Origin: Lineus longissimus
Lineage: Eukaryota; Nemertea; Pilidiophora; Heteronemertea; Lineidae
Length of the DNA: 64,000 bases
Assembly: GCF_910592395.1 (NCBI RefSeq)
Contig: NC_088315.1
Location: 7,320,501-7,384,500 of the forward strand
Reading direction: 5' to 3'
Part shown: in pieces, positions 26,381 through 37,578 of the stretch
How the letters are laid out: every line of letters starts with the position of its first letter
Numbering within the stretch: position 1 is the stretch's first letter
Made by a program: the position numbers and the translations under genes
The notes under the pieces: model-generated
What the model saw: the letters and a program-made list of their open reading frames with translations, nothing else
Database searches by the model: none
What the model was told of the DNA's origin: nothing

Positions 26381-26882
26381 TGGCAGCATTAGAAATCACT
26401 CGTACGCAGAACTGATTGGGTTATACTATAGTGATGCATGCTGGGCTGAGTTCTGTTCTTTAGAAAGGAAATTGAAAGATCAGAAATTCTTCAAGAGACA
26501 TCCTTGTTCCCATAGAGCCTCGTTACGATTTGTTAAGAAATAGTCTTAGATCGGTGTAACTTGAGTAATGTAGACTTTGGCAGGGATATTTTGTCTGTTG
26601 AAATCATGTCAGAGTAGAAATATTTCTTCTCTGATTTGGACAAATTTAATCAGATCTCCCTTAATAATCAAAAGTAATTAACCCTGTCCTCATACAAGCC
26701 TGGTTAGAGTAATAATGATCAGAATTGAAAATCCGAAGAATCCCTGTAGAAATCATCAAGTTTGGTCAATTCTCAAATGGTTTGTTTGCATGACATTTTG
26801 CCTGATTAAAGGTCTCGCAATTATTTCCCAACATTCTTGCAATACCAAACTTTGTTTCAGCTCTATGAAACTGTTGTTCCTT

Positions 26883-26930
26883 TTTTAGCTCACCTCCGGG
26901 GAGCTTATACGATACCATGGCGTCAGTCCG
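26883..26930 (+). repeat. AGCTCACC-head repeat joined to the 713-bp units
   Basis: TTTTTAGCTCACCTCCGGGGAGCTTATACGATACCATGGCGTCAGTCCG is the same head module found at 24986, 31849 and 37579. Here it directly precedes the triplicated 713-bp unit, so the head is attached to a different body from that in the two 1.1-kb copies. Confidence 0.65.
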
Positions 26931-29076
26931 TTCAACATCTTAGTGTCACTTGTGTTTGCCCTGAAAATCCATCCAAAAAGTGACCCAAAACAATATACAT
27001 GTATTGTTATAATTGATATCTAGACATGTCAGAACCAACAAAACACTGCCAATGTAGTTGTCGATGTCGTACAGATGCTGCATGCAAAAATCAGCTCAAA
27101 ATTCCAACCGCTTCATGGTTTTTCCAACATTTGGTAAATTTTTGCAAAAATCTGCCATCAAACTCAAAAAGGGGCCTTGGATCCAGGGCCTATATGACCA
27201 TCCATGAGCATGAATGTATAGGACTGAAAAGCCTGTAAGACCTGGGTACAAGGTATTTTTAAAGTGGTCTGCATCCGCAAACTATGCGTGATATAATGCT
27301 GAAAATGCGGGATATTGATGATAGATACATAATCTGATAGATGTTAAAGCGAAATTTTTATTTCAATGCTGGTTTGGGAGTAATTCTTCAAAATATCACG
27401 AAAACAATATTCCCTCTCAATCAACTAGACTGTGATGTTTTCACCCCAAATCTTGGTTCAGTGCTCAGACTGACATTGTCTTCCATATCATGAAAAAAAA
27501 TTTCAAAAAATGTTGATATTTTGAGAACATGTCCAAGTTGCCATTTCGTGATATTTGGAAGAATAAATGGTTAATTAGCATTGATATCGATATTTCACTT
27601 TAGCTTCAATCAGATTTTGTATCCATCATTACGTTCCAAAATTTTCAGCACCTTAGTGTCGCTTGTGTTCGCCCTGAAAATCCATCCAAAAAGTGACCCA
27701 AAACAATATACAGGTATTGTTATAATTAATATCTAGACATGTCAGAACCAACAAAACACTGCCAATGTAGTTGTTGATGTCGTACAGATGCTGCATGCAA
27801 AAATCAGCTCAAAATTCAAACCGCTTCATGGTTTTTCCAACATTTGGTAAATTTTGGCAAAAATCTGCCATCAAACTCAAAAAGGGGCCTTGGATCCAGG
27901 GCCTATATGACCATCCATGAGCATGAATGTATAGGACTGAAAAGCCTGTAAGACCTGGGTACAAGGTATTTTTAAAGTGGTCTACATCCGCAAACTGTGC
28001 GTGATATAACGCTGAAAATGCGGGATATTGATGATAGATACATAATCTGATAGATGTTAAAGCGAAATTTTTATATCAATGCTGGTTTGGCAGTAATTCT
28101 TCAAAATATCACGAAAACGATATTCCCTCTCAATCAACTAGACTTTGATGTTTTCACCCCAAATCTTGGTTCAGTACTCAGACTGACATTGTCTTCCAGG
28201 ACATGAAGAAAATTTCTTTAAAAATGTTGATACTTTGAAAAGATGTCCAAGTTGTCATTTCGTGATATTTGGAAGAATAAATGGTCAATTAGCATTGATA
28301 TCGATATTTCACTTTAGCTTCAATCAGATTATGTATCCATCATTACGTTCCAAAATTTTCAGCACCTTGTGTCGCTTGTGTTCGCCCTGAAAATCCATCC
28401 AAAAAGTGACCCCAAACAATATACATGTATTGTTATAATTGATATCTAGACATGTCAGAACCAACAAAACACTGCCAATGTAGTTGTTGATGTCGTACAG
28501 ATGCTGCATGCAAAAATCAGCTCAAAATTCCAACCGCTTCATGGTTTTTCCAACATTTGGTAAATTTTTGCAAAAATCTGCCATCAAACTCAAAAAGGGG
28601 CCTTGGATCCAGGGCCTATATGACCATCCATGAGCATGAATGTATAGGACTGAAAAGCCTGTAAGACCTGGGTACAAGGTATTTTTAAAGTGGTCTGCAT
28701 CCGCAAACTATGCGTGATATAACGCTGAAAATGCGGGATATTGATGATAGATACATAATCTGATAGATGTTAAAGCGAAATTTTTATATCAATGCTGGTT
28801 TGGCAGTAATTCTTCAAAATATCACGAAAACGATATTCCCTCTCAATCAACTTGATTTTGATGTTTTCACTCCAAATCTTGGTTCAGTACTCGAACTGAC
28901 GTTGTCTTCCAGGTCATAAAGAAAATTTCTTTAAAAATGTTGATATTTTGAGAATATGTCCAAGTTGTCAGTTCGTGATATTTGGAAGAATAAATGATTT
29001 ATAAGCATTGATATCGATATTTCGCTTTAGCATCAATCAGGTTATGTATCTATGATTATATTCCAAAATTTTCAGC
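26931..29076. repeat. 713-bp unit repeated three times in tandem
   Basis: Three head-to-tail copies at 26931-27643, 27644-28357 and 28358-29070, recognisable by GCCCTGAAAATCCATCC at 26958, 27671 and 28384. Identity is very high by eye, with a few substitutions and single-base indels. Each unit contains an imperfect inverted repeat of about 80 bp. In the first copy the arms are 27324-27405 and 27544-27623, with a loop of about 140 bp. The arms pair GATACATAATCTGATAGATG with the reverse complement of the region ending ATCAGATTTTGTATC. There is no long open frame. Copies this similar suggest a recent amplification or a young satellite seed. Confidence 0.92.
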
Positions 29077-29300
29077 CAGGCGGCCATCTTGAAAAGTAAA
29101 CAAAATCCTATTACTCCGAAACTAATGATCGGATTGCAACCAAACTTAATGTGATTATGTATCTATATACTCTCATCAATATCCTTAATTTTCAGTCAAA
29201 TCCCGTGACAAATATGGCCGCCAGGCCGCCATCTTGGAAATCCAACTAAGTCCTATTACTCCTAAATTGTTGAACAGATGTCAACCAATTTCCATGTGAC
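29077..29300. repeat. short direct repeat flanking the 713-bp array
   Basis: CAGGCGGCCATCTTGAAAAG at 29077 is echoed by CAGGCCGCCATCTTGGAAAT at about 29223, followed in each case by a CCTATTACTCC(G/T)AAA motif. The period of about 145 bp differs from that of the upstream array. It appears to be the 3' part of the same composite repeat. Confidence 0.5.
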
Positions 29301-31848
29301 AATGTACACTCTTCAATAACCTGAAAAATTCAGTCAACTTTATAACCAAATTGCTATACTCAGATGGTACCGGTAATTTTTCTTTTGTGCCATTAAGCCG
29401 AGAAGAATAATATCATTCAATGGAATCAAAAATGGTGAAACTAGCCAGAGATGTTCTCCCCATATCCACTGCAAATGATAGGTATTATACATTACCAGAT
29501 GCGAGCACATGGTCCCTGGACTATTTCATTTTAAACAAGCTGTTGATTCGAAAGGTTGTGGTATTGCCGATTGCACATTCCATGCAAGACTTGTTGTTGT
29601 TCTCTTGGGGATTTGATGCGACAAAACAATAACAAATCATCGGCGCTTTTGTTCAATCTGGATCCCCCAGAGCCTACTAGAACAGGGAACCCCTATTGTC
29701 CCGTAATCACAACTTCATGCTAGCCCGCCTGCCTGCATGCTACAGAGCAAAATGCTCCTTAGTAGTCTTTACATCAAGTATTCATGTTACTGACCACAGT
29801 AACAATTCCCTTTTTTTCACCGAAAGAGGAAAAAGTAAAAGCAATCAAATGCTTTTTGCGAGACAATGAATGAAATCAATAAATGAAGTATTCATCTTGT
29901 AGCTCTATTTAGCCCGATTGCAATTGCATCACACAATGTTCATTTACGAGACAAAGCAGTCTGAGCGTTTTTCTACTCGATATAGAAAAAGGTCAGAGGG
30001 GGCTTTCTTGTGGTGCAAAGGTTCATTCGGAACAGAGTACAGTTGTGGATTTGTGACGCGAGTTCTCACATTCAATTTGAATAGCTGATTGATGCATAAT
30101 GTATAATGCTGCATATTAGACAAGGCAACGAATCCTCTTATCAAATGATGACGCAGATAAGAACTATATGCGGACCATTCCACAATTTCCCGAATCCGAA
30201 GCGAGACCGCACTCCCACCCCAATCTTCCAAAGTCAATTAAGACAACAATTGTCTAGTTATAGATCTAACCCCATCAACACGCAATTATTAGAATATGAT
30301 CCCCTCTATTCTCCGCCGAGAAGATTACCACAAGAAAAATGGCGATCCGATGCGCATCCTTTGATCGGTAGCGTCATTATCCCGCCATGATAGATGATAG
30401 TTCTGAAATCGGAGCGTCAAAAGCCAGATTGTGCTACGTGCTCTTCTCGCACTACCTCAAGGGTTGACCGGCCTTTGAAGAAAAAGGTCCAGGCTAATTC
30501 AGGACCCACGAAGATAATAGTATAGCTAATACGACGTCGGATTTGATTGGGTTGAGTGTGGTGTAGCATTGTCTTTGTGCGGTTCGAGATAGACAATATG
30601 AAAATTAGGCAGTTTGGACGTGGCCTTTATCATCTTTTGAAGTATTCTGCGTTAGCTAATACTGTTGGGTGTTGGATTCTGGTACTCTGGGCAACATGCT
30701 TAAGAAAAGGTTGGCAACATTGTGGCAAGGGATCGTTAATCAAAGTTGGAAAGCACTTACAACCCGGGAGTTGTTCCTCCTCCTGTCGTGACACTTGGAA
30801 CAACTCCACTGAAACTGATGACGTCTCACACAAGAAGCGATTGACCTCTTTCCTCGGTCTTAGATTTGTAGCCTCAACCTTTCTAACGACAAAGTAATCG
30901 GCCCCAAAATGAAAACCAGAGAGGCTCATGGAATTTTGCTATAGAGGCCCCAAGGTGGCGCTCTTTTAAAGGTGTCGGCCCGATGCATTCAAGTGAAGAC
31001 ACTGCTTCATAACATAGTGGTCTCTGAGATACCCTCTTCACGTCTTACCTTTAAAGAGAGATTATTATCAACCGTACAGACTTCTTTTATCATCTTAGTT
31101 CATAGCTTGCAACACCTTCTTATGTAGGTAATTATCCAAAAACAATGGACAGAATCCCCTCGGTCTTCAGATAACATGTCAAAGGGATTATAGCACAAAG
31201 GCTTAACTGAAGGAGATTTGCACCTTGGTAAGGTACCTTGGGCTAATAACCCCTTTTTATGCGCTTAATGTTCCAAAAACAATACGGGACTATCCCCTCG
31301 AACTCGTGGTCCGATTTCAAAGGGGGTTTACCACAGAGGTATCGGTAGGAGATTTGTAAACGCTGATCTTCCTTAGCTCTGGGGTACGTCTCTTTGGGGA
31401 CAAGAATGATGAATGCAGATTTGTGGTTGCAGGAGAGAAGTCATTTGGAGCTATGAAGATGGTGAATTTCTTTCACTAATAACCTGATAGCAAAGTAAAG
31501 ACGATGCCAGCGCCAAGAACTGAATACTTGCCGCTGACCTTATACAAGTGAATCTCGAGTGTTTTAAAAACGTTCTTCCAATGTTTCTTACCAAGAACAA
31601 TAATATCTTAGGGATAAGATTTTATTGTCTGGTGCGAGAGCACTTGGAACATCTTCAGACAGAGTAAAACGGTCGATTAAGTTATTGAGACCTGAAAGGG
31701 AGTTCTTGTCCACGGTATGTCCTGGGCAGTGCCGGTATGAATGCTTTCAAGAATCGCACACTATTGAGCGACTTTGCACTCAAGATTGGCATATGTAAAG
31801 TAACAAATTGTCTCAGTTCATACTAGTTTCACCGACATAGGACTGGTT
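29301..31848. other. non-coding sequence, no gene recognised
   Basis: Unique DNA. At 30238-30258 there is a SOX-like palindromic motif (GACAACAATTGTC). The stretch 30556-30930 is open on both strands (113 and 99 codons) and slightly GC-rich, but neither frame has a recognisable domain or splice sites. Confidence 0.4.
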
Positions 31849-31894
31849 AGCTCACCTCTTAGCAGAGGTGAGCTTATCCCATACCGTGGCGTCC

Positions 31895-31899
31895 GTCGT

Positions 31900-31973
<74 letters not shown>

Positions 31974-31983
31974 CGTCGTCCGT
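31895..31983. repeat. (GTC)n microsatellite inside copy A
   Basis: Nearly 90 bp of almost perfect GTC trinucleotide repeat. It reads as long Arg or Ser/Val runs in the open frames of both strands, which are artefacts. Copy B has a much shorter and interrupted tract at the same position, so the array expanded after the copies were dispersed. Confidence 0.95.
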
Positions 31984-32228
31984 TAGCAGGGCACGTTTCG
32001 TAACTGTTAGAGCTATTGAGTTGAAACTTAATACACATGTACCCTTATGTAATGACACCTGGGAGACCAAGTTTCGGTCCGATTCGTTTCATGGTTTGGC
32101 CACCAGGGGGACAAACGTTAAAAGTGAAAATATGCAATATCTCCCTTAATAGTAGTCGGGAAATTTTGAAAAAAATATGGTAGGTACTTCTAGCAAAGGT
32201 GCATCATTTCTCCTCCGGGTTTTTGATT

Positions 32229-32257
32229 TGACCTCCTTTTCAAGGTCACAGAGGTCA
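32229..32257 (+). promoter_or_regulatory. AGGTCA direct repeat (DR3-like), first of six
   Basis: TGACCT at 32229-32234, then AGGTCA-CAG-AGGTCA at 32243-32257. This arrangement matches the nuclear-receptor DR3 half-site pattern plus an everted upstream half-site. It recurs in each 301-bp monomer: 32544-32558, 32858-32872 (second half AGGTCG), 37913-37927, 38214-38228 and 38525-38539 (AGGTCG). Binding is inferred from the consensus only. Confidence 0.35.
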
Positions 32258-33013
32258 AATGGTGTAAATTAGCCGTTAGGATGTAACAATGGCACGTTTC
32301 TAAACTACAATGACTATTGATACCAAATTTGGTACACATTTACCCCTTAGTCAGGTGATCTCAGGGACCAAAGTTTGGTCCAATATGATTCACCACTTGA
32401 CCACCAGGGGGCAAAATCCAAAAACCTTAAAAATGTGATTATTCCTTAACTTCTTGCCCGATTGCCACCAATTTGATATCATGGGTACATCTAACCACCA
32501 TACAGTATATGTCACACAGGTTTTTAATTTGACCTTCTTGTCAAGGTCACAGAGGTCAAATGGCGTAAATTCGCCGTCAGGCCGTAACTATGGCACGTTT
32601 CTTAACTGCAATGACTATTGATCACAAATTAAGTACACATGTACCCCTTGGTCAGGTGATCTCAGGTACCGAAGTTTGGTGCGATCTGATTTGCCGTTTG
32701 GCCTCCAGGGAGGGGGCCAAATCCTAAATTCTTCACAATGCCATTATTCCTAGTAATGACTTGCCCGATTGGCACCAATTTTATATCATAGGTACATCTA
32801 ATTCTAACAACCATTCAATGTGTCACCAGGGTCTTCTTTGATTTGACCTACTTTTCAAGGTCACAGAGGTCGAATGTACTGTAAATTGGCCATTTTGGGG
32901 AAATTGTAATTGCTTGGACCTACATCAAACCTAACACTACATGACACAAGACCATGCTCTTTGTCCATCTTTCCTCCACATGAGGTGAGCACAATGGCCC
33001 TGGCCATTTCATT

Positions 33014-33363
33014 GATAGATTACTATGAAATTGAATGTAAGGTCAAGCCGGGCGTCATGAACATCGAACAGCTTGGTGTTGCCTATCCAAATTAAACAGT
33101 TTTGCTGCATAACATCGAAGAACTACATGTATGTGCATGATGTATTACTTGAATTGAATATAAAGGACCGTTCTTAGATCAATGACACTAGAGTACATGG
33201 ATAAGAGAAAACAGAGAAGAGCTTTTGTCTGAAGATGTTTATGAGAGTTAAATGTCGATATGTATGTATGTAATAAGGTATGACGGTATTGTCTGTCTGG
33301 GGGCGAGTGGTGAGGATGAAAATTTTGTAGCCATTTTCTAGTTACAAAGATTTAGTATACAGT
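33014..33363. other. non-coding sequence
   Basis: Nothing recognisable. It contains a short TATGTATGTATG run near 33260. Confidence 0.4.
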
Positions 33364-33417
33364 GTTACCCTGGTAACACGACCACTCATGGGACTGAGGT
33401 TGAGTGGTCGCGTTACC
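33364..33417. promoter_or_regulatory. hairpin with X-box-like palindrome
   Basis: GTTACCCTGGTAAC (33364-33377) fits the RFX X-box pattern of two GTTRCC-type half-sites. It overlaps a longer inverted repeat: arms 33372-33388 and 33401-33417 pair over 17 bp with one mismatch around a 12-nt loop. X-box function is a guess from the motif; the inverted repeat itself is directly visible. Confidence 0.35.
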
Positions 33418-36400
33418 GGGTCGGTCGCGTAAGTGAGGTTGAAAATCCGGGGGCAAAGTGCATGATTAGGTTTTCCCATCAAAATTGTTGAACTTATTCA
33501 TTTGTTGCACTTGGCCGCCTATCTACCACTGGGCAAACCAGTCTCGATGGAATAAGAGAATTTGTTTCTGAAATGAAAATTGGTGTAGACTGAAAAAACG
33601 ACATAATTTGTAATTCACATTATTAGTACAAAGTCACAGTCCAGTCTAAAACGAATCTGTCAAACTTGAAAATTGAACATCATTTTACCGTCCCAAGGGA
33701 CACATGGATAACAAACGGCCTATTTGAAATCATGCGTTTGGTCATTTATCACATGTACGAAACAAATTTATTTCAGGACCGTGACAGCCCTGAGAGACGA
33801 TTGTGCCCATTCACCATTTGAACATGCAAACAATCCCGATGAAATTGTAGAATAAAATGAATATCATGACTTGATGGTCCTTGATGTTGGGTCTTGAATG
33901 TTTTTCTTGTCGCAGTATTCTTTCTTTAGACATGTACTGTGTCTCGGTTTTCACGTGTCATGTAATTGGTACTCAAGTGTCATGGCATGGATCGAGGCAA
34001 CCGTTGGTCTATGGGTTACAGTGTGCACCAAAAATACTGCCACCAAACGTTTACCAAAAATAAGCAATTGGTGGTGGATGGACTAGGCTACTTTTCAGAA
34101 CACCCTTTAGTTCCAATTAGGCTGAAATAATCTGTGACTATTTAGAAAGTGTGACGGAATGACACTTGATGGGCTCGCGAGCAGAATCGCAACTCTCATT
34201 TGTTGGAGCAGGACAGCGCTATTCTCGTGCCGTGCCACCGCTAGCTCTACAATGAATAACCCTAATAATGGCATTAAGTAATTCCGCGGGCTCAACGATT
34301 GAATCGATACCTATGATAAAAGCTTCAATAAGACCTTTGTCAGATATTTGAATGGCGACATTTTAAGTGCGCTGACACTGCGATGCTAGGCTAATGCTAC
34401 ACCACTTGGGCTAGCATGCGATTTTATATGAAAATAAATTGCGGAATTATAGTTCTCTTTCGAACAATAACGGCAACTTTAGCCAATATTCATGGCTACA
34501 ATCCCGTGATTGTGAAAATATCCAAGTACAATTGGCGATTGTGGGGACGTTTTCATGCGCGGCCGTTGGCTATCGGCATTTGGAGTGGTTACATTCAGCC
34601 ACGAGCTATGGCACATTTGAAGTGAAAATTGATCATGGATTTGTAATGCTGGCAACAACTAAAAACCTAGCAACAATCACAGGTTTTATTTTGCATCACA
34701 TTGAAAAGGTTTCATTGCTTGGCTGTGATGCTAGTTGGAGAGGTATCTCTAAAGCTGTTATTTGACAACTTGAATCTCTAATTTGATTGTGGCTGTTTGA
34801 AAATCTCTTCAACTTTGTGTCAAGTTATGTAATGTGGATTTTAGTCAGTTGTTAGATCTTGTAACCCGTTGGACTTACCACCTTAAGAGGTGTTTGTCTT
34901 TTGTTCAATGCTGACTGGAAGTGTGATTTCTCGATAACACTTGTTAAAAAAGTGTTGAGTTGACACTACAGGATCTGTCGTGTTGGCCAATTATATGGTA
35001 AGTCATCATTTCATTTGCTGATTTTTAAAAATATAATTAAAATTGAGAAAAACAATAACTAAAATGATTAAAAATGGAAAAGTACTGAGTACATAGTCGT
35101 GTGTAACTTTGAACTGAGACTTGAAATCAGAAGGTTGAGATAGAACGGGTTAATGTACTCAAAACCGCGTGCATCTATTTGTATTAATAGGTTTAGCCAC
35201 AACGTGAAACAATGCCAGGCTTTTAAGGAATGATCCCATCTATCCACCGCTAATGATGATTTAAGGCTGTCACTGTTGCCTGTGTCTCAACATAAGCATA
35301 TTAAGGCACTAAAGAATGGGCTGGCAGGGAAACTCTCGTTGAAAGATTTGAGGTTCATGGAATTGACTCAGCCTGTTTTTTTAATGGGTTATTCTGTTGC
35401 TCTTGTCTTGGTTTAAGGAATTGATAATCCACCTTGAATCTCCTTTTGGCACATTCTATACGAACCCAAGGTGCTAGGGTTGTCTCACCTAAACCTCTGT
35501 GTTCAAAACGAGGTAATTCGAACATTGTAACCTAAGTGTTTTAGAATACTAGACCATTGATTGTGATGTTACTTTGGATGTATCTATGCCCCATATGATC
35601 CAGTTGACCAATACCTGCACTCTCTCATATGGACATGGGCATGTGCATTTCTTATTTCTATGAGTAGACTGGGCCTTTAAGTGCGGAGTACATCTTGAGA
35701 CAACGCCAGCAAGGGATGAGACTTTCACCAGATGATCCCGTTAAGATTATCAACATAATGGCTTAATCCTGTCACAGCCACAGGAGTCCCTGCTCAACAA
35801 TGTTTTTTATCCTGGATCATCCAAACACTTATCCCAGAATCCCCTCGGCGGCGTCCATCCCCTGGGCCGGAGATAATGACGGTTATCATCCTGGATCAAT
35901 TGTTAATTATTACCGTCCACTGACGGAACACAATAGTCATTATACCCTTGCCAAAAATAACATGGAGAATGAAAACAGATGATGGATGCGAGGACGGCCG
36001 AGCGAGCAGTGATGGAATCCAGGCTGCAGCCAATAATGACTGATATTCTTGTATGGGGTGTTCCAAAACATATACCTTTGTTTATGCTGTCCGATGAAAA
36101 TTTGAGATTTGTAATTGAATTTGAATATTTCTAATTGCGTAAATATGTAGGCCTACTAATTATGAAATTTTGCATTGCTGTTGTGTAGTTGTGGTTTATT
36201 CCTTTTGACTTGGATTCCAGTCTTATAGATGATTATCTGTAAGTCTGACTACCGGGTTTTGGAAAATGTGTAGTTCAGCTTTAAGTTACTAGAGTAAATT
36301 GGCACAGCAAGGAAAAGCTTCTGGGCAAAGCTTACCTTCAACCATTGTCTACCTTTTCATTTATGTGTTTACATCACAACATTACTAATGGTTTATTCCT

Positions 36401-36935
36401 GTAGAATACAATCCCAGTCTGTTTGGTGATGTAAACTTTCATTAGGGCTGCAGTTTATAAGAGAAAATATTGCTGCAGAACGAGATACCAGGTAGTGCAC
36501 GAGGAACTTCCCATACTTTGATCTGAGAGTTCACTCGATTCCTTATCAAACTTTTATCACATCAAGTGGAGGGATATTTGCCTGGTTGCAAGTTTTTTTC
36601 CACTTCTTCTGTGGTAAGTTGAGATACTTTTTGGTCTGGGTCCTTTTCGGCTCATAACGTCCATTTATATAAATTGTCTGTTAGCATTTGGCACATACAT
36701 GTATCATAACTGTAAGGTCAATGAATACGAGGTGAGATTGTCAGCCTTGACTCACAGGGGGCAACTCCCTAGTGTAAAAACTTAGTAGGTCATAAGACTT
36801 GTGTGGTGACTCCTTGGGTGGGATGGCCATGAATATTTACCCTGGTGGTGTGAAAGCATTACCCCCTCCATCTAATGCCGTTGTTATTGGAAAACTACAG
36901 CCCCCGCACATGTTTTTGGCAAGGGTTTCTTTTCT
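33418..36935. other. non-coding sequence, possible enhancer motifs
   Basis: No gene recognised. GC-richer patches at 34180-34560 and 35690-36010 contain motifs such as GGCTTAATCC (Otx-like TAATCC), but no exon-like open frame with splice sites. GGGGTGTTCCAAAACATATA at 36056 resembles a transposon end (compare 7693). Confidence 0.35.
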
Positions 36936-37558
36936 GCAAGTTGCAAGTTGCAAGTTAAAAATGCAAGTTGCAAGTTGAAAATGCAAGTTGCAAGTTGAAA
37001 ATGAAAGTTGCAAGTTGAAAATGCAAGTTGCAAGTTGCGCAAGTTACAAATATATTCTCATAGAAATGACCCAAATATCCATTTGACCCCCATCCCCAAG
37101 GTACTAAGAAATTCAGATCTGTTTATACAAGGGTTTAATTCTAGAATGGATACCACAGTATGGTTACATAATGTAAGCATTTAATTGCCAAGATCAAAAT
37201 AACCCACTGGCCGATATAAACAATTAGAATGTTGTTCATTGACAAGGTTCTTCATCACTTGGTTGAGAAACTGTTTACATAAAAAAACAAACCTTTATTT
37301 GTTGTGGGCTTTAGCTGGTTGAACTTTGTGAAGGGATCTTTGTAATTTTGATGAAAATATATTTGTAACTTGCGCAACTTGCAACTTGCATTTCGAACTT
37401 GCAACTTGCATTTTCTACTTGCAACTTGCATTTCGAACTTGCAACTTGCATTTCCTACTTGCAACTTGCATTTCGAACTTGCAACTTGCATTTCCAACTT
37501 GCAACTTGCATTTCCTACTTGCAACTTGCATTTCCTACTTGCAACTTGCAACTTGCAT
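36936..37558. repeat. two 20-bp minisatellites in inverted orientation
   Basis: The left array (36936-37047) repeats GCAAGTTGCAAGTTGAAAAT about five times. The right array (37370-37558) repeats the reverse complement, GCAACTTGCATTTC(GAA/CTA)CTT, about nine times. The inner borders are also inverted copies: GCAAGTTGCGCAAGTTACAA on the left, and TTGTAACTTGCGCAACTTGC on the right, next to ATATATTT. The roughly 300 bp between (37075-37350) encodes nothing recognisable. The whole could fold as a large hairpin, and it could be a foldback transposon whose terminal repeats consist of subrepeats. Open frames in the right array are repeat artefacts. Confidence 0.85.
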
Positions 37559-37578
37559 ATTAGCAACACTCGTTTTTG

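Larger units (their letters stand above)
31850..33013 (+). mobile_element. 1.1-kb modular repeat, copy A (non-autonomous)
   Basis: The element starts with a perfect hairpin (GCTCACCTC, loop TTAGCA, GAGGTGAGC; 31850-31873) and a CGTCC/GTC microsatellite. It continues as three diverged monomers of 301 bp that begin with GCACGTTT at 31991, 32292 and 32593. It ends at GAGGTGAGC (32982-32990) plus the palindrome AATGGCCCTGGCCATT (32993-33008). Copy B at 37579-38680 shares this order. No transposase is encoded. Microsatellite, tandem-monomer core and terminal palindrome together recall pearl/DINE-type non-autonomous Helentron-like elements of bivalves and flies. That class assignment is inference. 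Confidence 0.7.

Noticed and set aside
31852-32149. Arg-run open frames on both strands (72 and 93 codons)
   Set aside because: They are translations of the GTC microsatellite in copy A and have no independent coding evidence.
36936-37558. CRISPR array
   Set aside because: The repeats are contiguous minisatellites without unique spacers, no cas genes are present, and the DNA is eukaryotic.
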